64,000 bases of DNA from Pseudonocardia asaccharolytica DSM 44247 = NBRC 16224 (lineage in GTDB: Bacteria; Actinomycetota; Actinomycetes; Mycobacteriales; Pseudonocardiaceae), in the NCBI RefSeq assembly GCF_000423625.1, contig NZ_AUII01000001.1, positions 248,001 through 312,000 of the forward strand, written 5' to 3'. Position 1 is the stretch's first letter, and every line of letters begins with the position of its first letter. This document shows, one piece after another, positions 27,395-36,979 of this stretch. The position numbers and the translations under genes were made by a program. Below the pieces are notes generated by a model. That model worked only from the letters and a program-made list of their open reading frames with translations. It had not been told where the DNA came from and made no database searches.

Positions 27395-28735
27395 CTACGC
27401 GGGCGCCAGGTGGTCGCCCCCGATGCGCTGGACGGTGTCGACCATCTCCATGTCCTTGACGAAGTGGACGAACTCGTTGTCCATCAGCGCGCGCGGGTTG
27501 AAGGTCGGGCTGGCCAGCACACCGTGCACGCGGCGGCGCTGCATCCCGAAGTTGCCGCCGTCGTAGATCGGGAAGATCGCGGCCTCCCGCAGGTACTTCT
27601 CGAACATGTGCTTCTTGTCGGCGCTGTTCACCCCGACGACCTGCATGCACTTGTAGACGCTGTCGAACAGCAGCTCGGTGCAGAACACCTTGTTCATCGC
27701 GCCGATCAGCTCGCCGTGATAGCCGTGCTGGTCGATGTAGTGGGCCGCCTTCCAGCAGAAGTAGCGGCAGGCCTCGATCTTGGCCGCCACGTCGCCCAGC
27801 ACGTAGCCGACGTTCTGGAAGTGGATCATCGGATGCGAAGCGCCCGCGGTGTAGGTCTTGGACCACGAGAGCGCGGCCTCGTAGGCGGCCCTGGCCACTC
27901 CCACCGCGGCGATTCCGGCGACCGGGCCGGACCATGCGAAGTTGCGGTTGATCAGCAGGTCACCGTTGCCGTAGGTGCCCTCGACGAGGTTCTCGGCGGG
28001 AATCCGGGCGTCCTCGAAGATGATCTCCGAGTTCGGCGTGAGCCGGTGCCCGAAGCTGTCGATGATGTTGTAGGTGACGCCCGGGGCGCCGCGTTCGACG
28101 AGAATCGCCGACAGCCCCTCGGTGCCGCCCTTGCTCGGGTCGGTCCGGACCACGACGAGGTTGATGTTGGCGCCCTGCCCGTCCCAGCCGCCGACGTTGC
28201 ACGGCCAGTACTTGCGGCCGTTGAGCACGTAGCTGTCGCCGTCGCGGCGGGCCGTGACACCGATGCCCGCCGGATGCGGGGCCGGGGAGTCGAAGTTCGC
28301 GGTGCCACCGGGTGTCCCCGGCGGCTCGCTCGCGGCATATCCGGCGATCCATTCGCCGGACGAGTCGGAGGTCGCGGCCCCCATGACCCGCCGCTTCTGT
28401 TCCTCGCTTCCCCAGTACCACACGGGCAGCAGGGCCAGACCGTTGACCAGCAGGGTGCAGGCGAATCCGGGGTCCACCGCGCAGATCTCCTCGGCCGCGA
28501 GGATCAGCTCGATATTGGTCACGCCCCCGCCGCCGTACTCCTTGGGCAGCATCCCGAACGCGAGTCCGCGCCGGTACGCCTCGATATAGGCCGGTTTGGT
28601 CAGCTGGAACGCCTTGAGCGCATCGGGTTCGCGGTCGGCCTCGCGGACCACGGGCGCGAGCACGTTCTCGGCGAAGTCTCGTGCCGCGAGCTGGAGGTCC
28701 TTCTGGTCAGTGGAGAGAGTGAAGTCGATGGCCAT
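27395..28735 (-). CDS. Acyl-CoA dehydrogenase (long subtype)
   Basis: This 446-residue acyl-CoA dehydrogenase-family flavoprotein has the N-terminal helical domain (MAIDFTLSTDQKDLQLAARDF; GMLPKEYGGGGVTNIEL), an FAD-contact region WIAGYAASEPPGTPGG with a longer insertion than usual, and the C-terminal bundle (HFQNVGYVLGDVAAKIEACRYFCWKAA). The usual catalytic YEGT text is replaced by IYDGGNFGMQRRRVHG, so the base position differs from the short-chain type. The substrate is unknown. It is divergent from the iron transporter genes. Confidence 0.88.
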   Translation of the reverse strand: MAIDFTLSTDQKDLQLAARDFAENVLAPVVREADREPDALKAFQLTKPAYIEAYRRGLAFGMLPKEYGGGGVTNIELILAAEEICAVDPGFACTLLVNGLALLPVWYWGSEEQKRRVMGAATSDSSGEWIAGYAASEPPGTPGGTANFDSPAPHPAGIGVTARRDGDSYVLNGRKYWPCNVGGWDGQGANINLVVVRTDPSKGGTEGLSAILVERGAPGVTYNIIDSFGHRLTPNSEIIFEDARIPAENLVEGTYGNGDLLINRNFAWSGPVAGIAAVGVARAAYEAALSWSKTYTAGASHPMIHFQNVGYVLGDVAAKIEACRYFCWKAAHYIDQHGYHGELIGAMNKVFCTELLFDSVYKCMQVVGVNSADKKHMFEKYLREAAIFPIYDGGNFGMQRRRVHGVLASPTFNPRALMDNEFVHFVKDMEMVDTVQRIGGDHLAPA

Positions 28736-28940
28736 GGTGATCGTCCTCCCGTTCTTTCCGATGAGCGCGCGCTCGCAGCCGGGTTGCGGCAGGCGCGTAC
28801 GAGCACCATGCGCCGAGGGGATGGGCGGGTGAAGGGAGATGGCACCAACGGCGGCCGGCCCGGGGCGGGCGGCGACGTGGGGGGCCCGAGCGGTACGCGG
28901 AGTGCACCCTTACCATGGGGCGGGTTTGCCTGGCCGGGTG

Positions 28941-28959
28941 ATAGGAAATGCTAACCTGC
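28941..28959 (+). promoter_or_regulatory. Candidate IdeR/DtxR iron box
   Basis: ATAGGAAATGCTAACCTGC matches 13 of 19 positions of the IdeR/DmdR consensus TTAGGTTAGGCTAACCTAA, including an intact GCTAACCT half. It lies 35 bp before the GTG of the iron-binding lipoprotein gene, where a repressor would cover the promoter. Iron repression is therefore expected (inference from family). Confidence 0.65.
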
Positions 28960-28994
28960 GTTCAGCGTTTCTGAACGATCACAGGAGGACGCCC

Positions 28995-30050
28995 GTGTGG
29001 CGCAGCCGGCTCGGTGCGGTACGCACCGGCAGAACCCGGATCCGGACCATCGTCGCATCCGTCGCGGCGATCACGCTGGCGGCCACGCTGGGCGCATGTG
29101 GGAGCGCCAGCGGCTCCTCGGAACCGACGATCACGCTGTACAACGCCCAGCACAAGGAGCTCGGCCGGGAGTGGGTCGACGGTTTCACCAAGGAGACCGG
29201 GATCAAGGTCGAGGTGCGCGACGGCAAGGACTTCGAACTGGCCAACCAGATCCTGGCCGAGGGTGACGCCTCGCCCGCGGACGTTTTCCTCACCGAGAAC
29301 TCCCCGGCGATGTCGCTGCTGTCGAGCAAGGGCGTGCTCGCGCCGCTCGACGCGGCCACGATCGCGCAGGTCCCGGCCCGGTACCGGTCCGGGGCGGAGG
29401 ACTGGGTCGGGATCGCCGCCCGCTCCACCGTCCTGGTCTACAACCCCTCGCTCCTGCCGGCGGACCAGCTGCCGAACTCGATCATGGAACTGTCCCAGCC
29501 GCAGTGGAAGGACCGGATCGGGATCGCCGCGGGCGGCGCCGACTTCCAGGCCATCGTGAGCGCGGTGTACGCGGTGAACGGTGACGCCGCGGCGGGGGAG
29601 TGGCTCGCCGGGCTCAAGCAGAACGCGCGGGTCTACCAGGGCAATATCCCGATCATGAACGCGGTCAACGCCGGGGAGATCCCAGCCGGGGTGATCTACC
29701 ACTACTACTGGTACCGGGATCGTGCGGAGTCCGGGCAGGACAGCAAGAACACCGAGCTGAAGTACTTCGGCGACAAGGACGCGGGCGCGTTCGTCTCGGT
29801 CTCCGGCGGCGGCGTTCTGAGGTCCGCGAAGCATCCCGCCGAGGCCCAGCGGTTCATCGCCTATCTGACCAGCAAGTCCGGCCAGCAGGTGCTCGCCGAG
29901 TCCTATGCCCTCGAGTACCCCGTCGGCTCCGACGTCCCGGCGAACAAGGCACTCAAGCCGCTCTCCGAGCTCGACCCGCCCGCCATCGATCCGAACACGC
30001 TCAACGGATCGAAGGTGATCTCCGAGATGCAACGGGTCGGGTTGTTGTGA
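28995..30050 (+). CDS. fbpA: Fe(III) ABC transporter substrate-binding lipoprotein
   Basis: This 351-residue extracytoplasmic binding protein captures ferric iron. The N-terminus has Arg residues, a hydrophobic core and a lipobox ending at Cys35 (LAATLGAC). The mature part starts PTITLYNAQHKELGREWV, typical of the FbpA/FutA class. Iron-ligand tyrosines are likely in GVIYHYYWYRD, as in the family. The GTG start was chosen for the AGGAGGA site eight bases before. It is the first gene of a three-gene operon with GTGA and ATGA overlaps, behind a candidate IdeR box. Confidence 0.92.
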   Translation: MWRSRLGAVRTGRTRIRTIVASVAAITLAATLGACGSASGSSEPTITLYNAQHKELGREWVDGFTKETGIKVEVRDGKDFELANQILAEGDASPADVFLTENSPAMSLLSSKGVLAPLDAATIAQVPARYRSGAEDWVGIAARSTVLVYNPSLLPADQLPNSIMELSQPQWKDRIGIAAGGADFQAIVSAVYAVNGDAAAGEWLAGLKQNARVYQGNIPIMNAVNAGEIPAGVIYHYYWYRDRAESGQDSKNTELKYFGDKDAGAFVSVSGGGVLRSAKHPAEAQRFIAYLTSKSGQQVLAESYALEYPVGSDVPANKALKPLSELDPPAIDPNTLNGSKVISEMQRVGLL

Positions 30051-31615
30051 GCACCGGGGTCGCAGCGGCGATCCGGCCGCGTGTCGGCTCCCGGCGGGCC
30101 TATCCGCCGGTCCGGCTCGCGGCGGCGGTGGTCGTCGCCGCTCTGACCCTGATCCCCCTGGGCTACGTGCTGGTCTTCGTGATCGCCGAGGGGCCCGCAC
30201 AGGCCGCCGAACTGCTGCTGCGCCCGCGGGTGGGGGAGTTGCTGCGCAACACTTCCGCGCTGGTGGCGGCGGGCTGCGCGGCGTCCGCGGTGGTCGGCAC
30301 CGGCGCGGCGTGGCTCGTCGAACGCACGAGCCTGCCCGGCAGGCCGGTGTGGACCGCCCTGATGGCCGCGCCGCTGGCCGTCCCCGCGTTCGTCAACAGC
30401 TATGGCTGGGTCTCGGTGACCGCCGCCGTCGAGGGCTTCGCCGGTGCGGTGCTGATCACCACGCTGTCCTACTATCCGCTGGTCTACCTTCCGGTGACCG
30501 CGGTACTGCGGGGGATGGACCCGGCCTTCGAGGAGCTCTCCCGGACGCTGGGCAACGGCCCGTGGCGCACGTTCTTCCGGGTCGTGCTGCCGCAGCTGCG
30601 TCCGGCGCTGCTGGGTGGGGTGCTGCTGGTCGGGCTGCACCTGCTCGCCGAGTTCGGCGCGCTACAGGCGTTGCGCTTCCCGACCTTCACCACCGCGATC
30701 TACGACCAGTTCGAGTCCACGTTCAACGGGGCGGCCGCCACGATGCTCGCCGGGGTCCTGGTGCTGGGCTGCCTGTTGCTGCTGGTCGGGGAGCTGCGGC
30801 TGGCCGGCCGGGCCCGGGTCTCGCGGGTCGGCGGCGGCGCCGCCCGCACCGCCGTGCCGCACCGGTTGGGTGCGCTCACGCCGTTCGCCCTGCTCGCGAT
30901 GGCCGCTCTCGCCGGGCTCGCGCTGGGTGTGCCGCTGGTCATCCTCGGTCGCTGGCTCGTCGTCGGCAGCTCGACGGCATTCCCGATCGGCCAGATCACC
31001 GAGATCACGCTGACCTCGATCGGGTTCGGCCTCGCCGGCGCCGCCCTGACCTGCGTGCTCGCGGTACCGGGGGCGTGGCTGTCGGTGCGCCATCGCGGCT
31101 GGGTGAGCCGGGTGCTGGAGCGCAGTACCTATATCGCCGGTTCGCTGCCCGGTATCGTCGTCGCGCTCGCGTTCGTGACGCTCGCCGTCGGCTACCTGCC
31201 GGTGGTGTACCAGACGTCCATCCTGCTGGTCGCGGCGTACGCGGTGCTGTTCATGCCGCGCGCGATGGTCAGCCTGCGGGCGGCACTCGCCCAGGTTCCA
31301 CCCGAGCTCGACGACTCCGCGCGGGCGCTGGGGGCCCGGCCCTCGGGTGTGCTGTGGCGGGTCACCTTGCCGCTGGTGCTCCGCGGGCTCGGCACCGGCG
31401 CCGCGCTGGTGTTCCTCGCCGTGGTCACCGAGCTGACCGCGACGCTGCTGCTGGCACCGACCGGGACGGCGACGCTGGCCACGGAGTTCTGGTCCAACAG
31501 CTCCAGCCTCGCGTACGGGGCCGCGGCCCCGTACGCGCTCATGATGATCGTCATTTCGGCGCCGGCGGCGTGGCTGCTCACCCGGGAGTCACGGCGGGAG
31601 ATGGGGAGAGCATGA
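30047..31615 (+). CDS. fbpB: Fe(III) ABC transporter permease
   Basis: This 522-residue protein has about twelve transmembrane helices arranged as two fused permease halves. Each half carries an EAA-type loop that contacts the ATPase (FEELSRTLGNGPWRTFFRVVLP and ELDDSARALGARPSGVLWRVTLP). This double-length layout is that of FbpB/SfuB ferric permeases. The GTG start overlaps the fbpA stop (GTGA). The product forms the membrane channel with two copies of the ATPase. Confidence 0.93.
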   Translation: MSTGVAAAIRPRVGSRRAYPPVRLAAAVVVAALTLIPLGYVLVFVIAEGPAQAAELLLRPRVGELLRNTSALVAAGCAASAVVGTGAAWLVERTSLPGRPVWTALMAAPLAVPAFVNSYGWVSVTAAVEGFAGAVLITTLSYYPLVYLPVTAVLRGMDPAFEELSRTLGNGPWRTFFRVVLPQLRPALLGGVLLVGLHLLAEFGALQALRFPTFTTAIYDQFESTFNGAAATMLAGVLVLGCLLLLVGELRLAGRARVSRVGGGAARTAVPHRLGALTPFALLAMAALAGLALGVPLVILGRWLVVGSSTAFPIGQITEITLTSIGFGLAGAALTCVLAVPGAWLSVRHRGWVSRVLERSTYIAGSLPGIVVALAFVTLAVGYLPVVYQTSILLVAAYAVLFMPRAMVSLRAALAQVPPELDDSARALGARPSGVLWRVTLPLVLRGLGTGAALVFLAVVTELTATLLLAPTGTATLATEFWSNSSSLAYGAAAPYALMMIVISAPAAWLLTRESRREMGRA

Positions 31616-32688
31616 CGCAGACCAGCGAGCGCACCCAGCAGCAGGCGGTGGCCACCGACGGGCTGCGCGTGACCGGCGTGCGCAAGTCCTACGGTCCGGT
31701 CCCGGTCCTGCGCGACGTCGACCTCGCGGTGCCCGCCGGGGCGCTGACCGCGGTGGTCGGCCGCTCGGGCTGTGGCAAGACGACCCTGCTGCGCCTCATC
31801 GCCGGGTTCGACCGGCCCGACGCCGGCACCGTCACCATCGACGGACGGCCGGTCGCGGGGCCGGCCGGGGTGCTCTCGCCGGAGGCGCGCCGGATCGGCT
31901 ACGTGACCCAGGAGGGCAACCTCTTCCCGCACCTCACGGTGGCCGCGAACATCGCCTTCGGGTTGCCGCGGCGTGCCCGCCGCGCCCGGGGGCGGGTCCT
32001 CGAGCTGCTCGAGCTCATCGGCCTGGACGCCGGCCACGCCAAGCGCTACCCGCACGAGCTCTCCGGTGGTCAGCAGCAGCGGGTCGCGCTGGCCAGGGCG
32101 CTGGCTCCGGAACCGGGGATCCTGCTGCTCGACGAGCCGTTCTCCTCCCTGGACGTCGAGCTGCGGGAGAGCACCCGGCGCGCCGTGGCCGACGCACTCG
32201 CCGCCGCCGGCACCACCACCGTGCTCGTCACCCACGACCAGACCGAGGCGCTCTCGCTGGCCACCAGGGTCGCGGTGATGCGGGATGGGCGGATCGTGCA
32301 GGAGGCCAGTCCCGCCGAGCTGTACCGGCATCCGGTGGACCGGGGGGTCGCCGCGTTCGTCGGGGACGTCGTGGTGCTGCCCGCCACCGTCTGCGGGGGC
32401 GTGGCGCAGTGCGCGCTCGGCGGGCTGCCGGTGGCCGCCCCGGCCGCCGAGGGGCCCGCGACCGTGCTGTTGCGTCCCGAGCAGATCGCGCTCGACGGCG
32501 GGGACGACGGGGTGCCCGCGCATGTCGTCGACGTCGAGTACTACGGCCACGACGCCGTCGTCCGGCTGACCCTGGGCGCTGCCTGCCAGGTCACCGCACG
32601 CTGCCCCGGCTATGCGCTGCCCGCCGTGGGGGCGCAGGTTCGGCTGGCGGTGCGCGGCGAGGTCGGCGTGGAGACGGGGCTGGGATGA
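31612..32688 (+). CDS. fbpC: Fe(III) ABC transporter ATP-binding protein
   Basis: This 358-residue ABC ATPase powers iron uptake. It shows Walker [10 protein letters not shown] (residues 50-58), the Q-loop [14 protein letters not shown], signature [15 protein letters not shown], Walker [13 protein letters not shown] and the H-loop [13 protein letters not shown]-terminal TOBE-like domain (about 240-358) is present. The ATG overlaps the permease stop (ATGA). Regulation should follow the iron box upstream of fbpA. Confidence 0.94.
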   Translation: MTQTSERTQQQAVATDGLRVTGVRKSYGPVPVLRDVDLAVPAGALTAVVGRSGCGKTTLLRLIAGFDRPDAGTVTIDGRPVAGPAGVLSPEARRIGYVTQEGNLFPHLTVAANIAFGLPRRARRARGRVLELLELIGLDAGHAKRYPHELSGGQQQRVALARALAPEPGILLLDEPFSSLDVELRESTRRAVADALAAAGTTTVLVTHDQTEALSLATRVAVMRDGRIVQEASPAELYRHPVDRGVAAFVGDVVVLPATVCGGVAQCALGGLPVAAPAAEGPATVLLRPEQIALDGGDDGVPAHVVDVEYYGHDAVVRLTLGAACQVTARCPGYALPAVGAQVRLAVRGEVGVETGLG

Positions 32689-32978
32689 ACCGGTGCCGGA
32701 CCACCCGCGGCGGCTGAGCACGCTCGCCGCCGAAAAACTTCCGGATCGGAATCGAATTCGGCGCATATCTCGCCAGACGGGCGAAACGTCCTCATTCGAT
32801 CGTGGAATTGAGCGGCGCGTCGCTACGCACTGTGTTCTGTCTGGGCCGATGAGCCGTGATCTGTCGGGATGGTGAATGCTGAATGGCGCGCAGTTGACCC
32901 ACGGGAGACAACCTGTTCGTATGACGGGAAAGCCACCCGGGGAGACGGAACGCAGCGACCTTGGCAGCGGGGGAATTG
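32689..32978. promoter_or_regulatory. Intergenic region before the five-gene glycan cluster
   Basis: This 290-bp stretch separates fbpC from the GT2 gene. It is less GC-rich than the surrounding genes (for example around 32730-32790 and 32810-32950), which suits a promoter for the 7-kb overlapping operon that follows. I see no clear operator and no strong hairpin. Confidence 0.35.
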
Positions 32979-34295
32979 ATGAACGGTTTGCCTGACGGCC
33001 CTGTGCCGGTGTATGACGTGGAGCTGAGCGCGCGACTGCCGCGCGTCGCGTCGGCAGGGCCGGTGGGCTCGACGGACGCTCCGTCCCATGCGCGGCTGCT
33101 GCTGCGGCTGCATACCCGGCCGCTCTCCGACGTCGTCGTCCCGCTCACCCCGGACGGGCTGGAACCCGAGCAGCTCGCCGGGGTTCTCACCGATGTCGTT
33201 CCCCTCGCCGAAGCCCACCTCGAGCGCGACGGGCTTCCGGCGCCGGCCAGGCTCACCGCACGCGGTCTGGACGATGCCGGGGTGCTCCCGCGCTGCCTGC
33301 AACGCCGCCAGGAGCTGGAGGCGGAGGGGCCGTGGGCGACGGTCCTGATCGCGACCCACAACCGGCCCGAGTCGCTCGTCCGCTGCCTGGACTCGATCGC
33401 CCGGCTGCGGTACCGGCGGTTCGACGTCGTCGTCGTCGACAGTGCCCCGGCCTCCGATGCCACCGCCCGCGCGGTCGCGGCCTGGCAGCAGAACCACGCG
33501 TTCCCCGCGGTGTGCTACCTGCGCGAGAGCCGCCCGGGGGTGGCGCTGGCCCACAACCGCGGGCTGGAGGCGATCACCGGCTCGTGGGTGGCGATCACCG
33601 ACGACGACGTGGTGGTCGATCCGTACTGGCTGAGCGGCATCGTCGAGGCCGCCACCTCGGGCCCCGGGGTCGGCTGCGTGACCGGGTTGATCCTCCCGGC
33701 CGAGGTGAACACCGCCGCGCAGAACCTGCTGGAGCAGTTCGGCGGGTACGCCCGCGGCTACCAGCGCCGCAGCGTCAACCTCAACGGCCACCGGCCGGAC
33801 GACCGGCTGTTCCCGTTCACCGTCGGACGGCTGGGCAGCGGCGCGAACATGGCCTTCGAGACGGCCCTGCTGCGCGAGCGCGGCGGCTTCGACCCGGCCA
33901 TGGGCACGGGCACGGCGGCCCGCGGCGGGGACGACCTGCTCGCCCTGCTACGGGTGATCACGGGCGGGCGCACCCTCGTCTACGAGCCGACCGCACTGGT
34001 CTGGCACTGGCATCGGCCGGACTACGCCAGCCTGCGGCGTCTGGTGCACGACTACGGCGTCGGGCTCGGCGCCTATCTGACGAGCGCGATCGTGCATGAA
34101 CCGCGGCTGCTTCCGGACATGGTGCGCAGGGTGGCGCAGGGCGCCTGGCACCTGGTCGGGCGGTCGTCGGAGAAGAATCGCCACAAGCAGGTGGGCTACC
34201 CGCGGGAGCTGGAGATCATCGAGCTGGCCGGCCTGGCGCGTGGCCCGCTGGCCTATGCGGTCAGCCGGTGGCAGCACCGGCGGATCAGCCGATGA
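32979..34295 (+). CDS. Family 2 glycosyltransferase
   Basis: The 438-residue protein has an N-terminal extension of about 120 residues (VYDVELSARLPRV) and then a GT-A catalytic domain. That domain opens WATVLIATHNRPESLVRCLDSI and holds a metal-binding acidic run (Asp208-Asp210 in ITDDDVVVDPYW), the acceptor loop GSGANMAFETALLRERGGFDP and RGGDDLLALLRVI. A C-terminal segment may associate with the membrane. The donor and acceptor are unknown. ATG 32979 is preferred over TTG 32961 because of the GCGGGGGA site. It is the first of five genes joined by four-base overlaps. Confidence 0.88.
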   Translation: MNGLPDGPVPVYDVELSARLPRVASAGPVGSTDAPSHARLLLRLHTRPLSDVVVPLTPDGLEPEQLAGVLTDVVPLAEAHLERDGLPAPARLTARGLDDAGVLPRCLQRRQELEAEGPWATVLIATHNRPESLVRCLDSIARLRYRRFDVVVVDSAPASDATARAVAAWQQNHAFPAVCYLRESRPGVALAHNRGLEAITGSWVAITDDDVVVDPYWLSGIVEAATSGPGVGCVTGLILPAEVNTAAQNLLEQFGGYARGYQRRSVNLNGHRPDDRLFPFTVGRLGSGANMAFETALLRERGGFDPAMGTGTAARGGDDLLALLRVITGGRTLVYEPTALVWHWHRPDYASLRRLVHDYGVGLGAYLTSAIVHEPRLLPDMVRRVAQGAWHLVGRSSEKNRHKQVGYPRELEIIELAGLARGPLAYAVSRWQHRRISR

Positions 34296-36979
34296 CCGAG
34301 GTGCTGCCCGCCGCCGGCCTTGCGCACTCCGAGCTCGTCATGGCCGATCTGCTGATGGAGCTGCGCGAGATCGCGGACCGGCTGGTCGAGCGGCTGGCGG
34401 TGGCCGACATGCTGGACGGGTTCCTGCTGGCCGCGGGTGCGGTGCAGATCGCCGAGGACCATCTCCACCGCGACTCGTCGCTGCCGCGCCGGGCCGCCGG
34501 TTACCTGCGGGGTCGCGGGGTCGCGAAGATCGGGACGCGGGCGCTGGACACGATGGCCACGACGGCCGACCGGGCCCGGCAGCTCGGGCCCGCCCGGCGG
34601 GCGGCCGCGCGCTGGGCCGGCGAGGCCGCCACGGTGCGGGACGCGCTCGCCCGCGGCCTCCTCGACGCCGGGCTCTCCGGGGCCCGGCAGCGGGAGCTGC
34701 GCGACCGCGCGGCCCGGCTGCGCGCCGGCCTGGCCGGACTGCCGGCCGGGCTGGTCGGCGAGATCCTCCGGCTGCCCTCCTGCTTCCGCAGCTTCGACCA
34801 GCAGCCCGCCGACATGGTCCGGCTGGCCGGGGCCTACGCGGACGCCCAACCCGACCGGGATCGGCCGACCATGGTGGTGGGCGTGCGGACCTCGGGTAGC
34901 TACCTCGGCCCGCTCGTCGCCGCGGCCCTGCGCACGGCCGGCTTCGGCCGGGTGAGCGTCTCGACGATGCGTCCTGGCGTGCCGCCGACCCGCGAGCAGC
35001 GGCGGGCACTGCGGGCGCTGCGGCGCGCGGGGGGCGCGGTCGTGGTGATCGACGATCCCCCGGGCAGCGGGTCGGCGCTGCGCGCGGTCGCCGAGCAGGT
35101 GCGCGCCTGCGGCCCGGACCGGGCGGCGATCACGCTGCTGGTTCCGCTGTTCGGGCCGCGGCCGCCGGCGAGCCTGGCGGCCTACCGGACGCTGACCCTG
35201 CCGTCCGAACGGTGGGCGGTACACGACCTGTTCGCCCCCGCCGCCGTCGCCGACGTGCTGACCCCGATGCTCGGCGTGCGGGTCGTCGAGGTCCACCGCA
35301 TCCCGGCGCCGGGTCCCGAGCTCGGCCGAGGCCACCTGCGGGCGGTCTTCCGGGTGGACACCGCGGACGGCCGCAGCCGGCTGGTCGAGGCCCGCGGCGC
35401 GGGGATCGGGTACCTCGGCCGGCACGCGCTGGCGGTGGCCCGCGCGGTTGCCCGACACACCCCCGCGACCTACGGCTTCGCGAACGGGCTGGTCTTCCGC
35501 GAATGGCGCCCCGATGCCCGGTCGCTCGAGGCGGTGCGGCCGGCGCAGGTGCCCGCGATCATCGAGTACCTCACCGACCGGGCCGCCGCGATGCCCGCCA
35601 TCGACCGGGCGCAGGCCCTCACCGGCCGGCAGCCGGCCTGGGAGGTGGCCAGCAGGCTGCTCGGGCGCGGCTTCGGCAGGTTCGGCCTTCCGCTGCGCTC
35701 GGGACTGATCGACCCCGCCGTCCGCGGGCTGTGCGCCGTTGCGCATCCGTCGGTCGTCGACGGCGCGACCGCGGCCGCGGACTGGGTCTCCTCCGGCGGC
35801 ACGCTGTACAAACCCGATCCGGACGTGCGGGCCTTCGCCAACACCGACCGGGTCTGCTACGACCCCGTTTACGACGTCGCGGGCATCGCCCCGGGGGCGA
35901 GCGACCCGGCGCTGGCGGCCGCGCTGCGTTCGGCGTGGCCGTGCGACGACGAGCGCTTCCTGCTCTACGAGCTGGCCCACCTCGAGGACCGGCTGGGTAG
36001 CGACCCACGCGCCCGGTGCGCCGCGTCCCGCGCCGTGCGGCGTTATCTGGTGGCGCGGTTCCCGGGCGCCCCACCGCCCACCGGGGGAGCGCTCTGCGCC
36101 CTGGATGTCGACGGCGTGCTGGAGTCCGATGCGCTGGGCTTCCCGATCGCCACGCCGACGGCCGTGGCCGCGCTGCGCGCGTTGCAGCACCACGGTCACC
36201 GCCCGGTGCCGGTGACCGGGCGCAGCCTGGGCGAGGTCCGCGACCGGTGCACGTCCTACGGGCTGGCCGGCGGGGTGGCCGAATACGGCGCCGTGGCCTA
36301 CGACCACACCCGCGGACGCGTCGTCGAGCTGGTCGAACCGTCCGACGGCGAGGTGCTGGAGACGCTGCGGCGCCGGCTGCGCGAGACGCCCGGCGTACAG
36401 GTCGACGAGGACTTCCGCTACTGCGTGCGCGCCTACCGGGTGGGTGGGCGGCCGCGCGGCCTTCCGGCCGAGCTCGTCGATGGTGTGCTCGCCGGGCTGG
36501 GCCCAGAGCGGGAGCGGGTCCGGGTCGTCGCCGGGCAACGGCAGACCGATATCGTCGCGGCCGGCACCGACAAGGGGACGGGCCTCGCCGCCCTCGCCCG
36601 GATGCTCGGACCGGCCCCGGACTCGCCTGCCGAGATCGTGCTGGCCGTCGGCGATACGGAGTCCGACCTGCCGATGCTCGGGACGGCCCGGCACGCCTAC
36701 GCCCCGGGCAACGCCGCCGAGGCGATACGCGGGGCCGGGGTCGCGGTGCTGTCGCGCCAGTACGCCGCCGGATTCGCGGACGCGGTCGCCCGGCTGCTCG
36801 GCCACCGCCCCGGCAGGTGCCCGCGCTGCCGCGGGGCGGCGCCCGAACCGTCCGCCCGGCTGCTGCTCGCCCTGCTGGATGCCCAGCGCGGGGGACGTCC
36901 CGGTCTGCCCACCGCCGCGGTGCGCCTGGCCGCCGAGCTCGCCCGCGCCCGGACGCGGCCCATCCCGGCGGCCGCATGA
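34292..36979 (+). CDS. Multidomain protein: PRTase-like, kinase-like and HAD-IIB phosphatase
   Basis: This 895-residue protein is not one I recognise as a whole. Residues about 1-180 are helical. A type I phosphoribosyltransferase-like part follows, with MVVGVRTSGSYLGPLVAAAL (near 193) and VVVIDDPPGSGSAL (near 249), which resembles the PRPP loop. Residues about 330-590 look like a degenerate APH/LPS-type kinase lobe (VFREWRPDARS, RVCYDPVYDVAG). The C-terminal third is a HAD-IIB phosphatase with all four motifs: DVDGVLESD (about 603), VTGRS, TDKGTG and GDTESDLPML (about 783). A CPRCRG zinc-ribbon-like turn follows near 842. The start and end overlap the neighbours by ATGA. It may make or dephosphorylate a sugar-phosphate donor for the cluster (inference). 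Confidence 0.75.
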   Translation: MTEVLPAAGLAHSELVMADLLMELREIADRLVERLAVADMLDGFLLAAGAVQIAEDHLHRDSSLPRRAAGYLRGRGVAKIGTRALDTMATTADRARQLGPARRAAARWAGEAATVRDALARGLLDAGLSGARQRELRDRAARLRAGLAGLPAGLVGEILRLPSCFRSFDQQPADMVRLAGAYADAQPDRDRPTMVVGVRTSGSYLGPLVAAALRTAGFGRVSVSTMRPGVPPTREQRRALRALRRAGGAVVVIDDPPGSGSALRAVAEQVRACGPDRAAITLLVPLFGPRPPASLAAYRTLTLPSERWAVHDLFAPAAVADVLTPMLGVRVVEVHRIPAPGPELGRGHLRAVFRVDTADGRSRLVEARGAGIGYLGRHALAVARAVARHTPATYGFANGLVFREWRPDARSLEAVRPAQVPAIIEYLTDRAAAMPAIDRAQALTGRQPAWEVASRLLGRGFGRFGLPLRSGLIDPAVRGLCAVAHPSVVDGATAAADWVSSGGTLYKPDPDVRAFANTDRVCYDPVYDVAGIAPGASDPALAAALRSAWPCDDERFLLYELAHLEDRLGSDPRARCAASRAVRRYLVARFPGAPPPTGGALCALDVDGVLESDALGFPIATPTAVAALRALQHHGHRPVPVTGRSLGEVRDRCTSYGLAGGVAEYGAVAYDHTRGRVVELVEPSDGEVLETLRRRLRETPGVQVDEDFRYCVRAYRVGGRPRGLPAELVDGVLAGLGPERERVRVVAGQRQTDIVAAGTDKGTGLAALARMLGPAPDSPAEIVLAVGDTESDLPMLGTARHAYAPGNAAEAIRGAGVAVLSRQYAAGFADAVARLLGHRPGRCPRCRGAAPEPSARLLLALLDAQRGGRPGLPTAAVRLAAELARARTRPIPAAA

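Noticed and set aside
34253..36805. 850-codon minus-strand frame over the multidomain gene
   Set aside because: The plus strand carries HAD and PRTase-like motifs and four-base overlaps with both neighbours. The antisense frame is Arg/Gly/Pro-rich noise.
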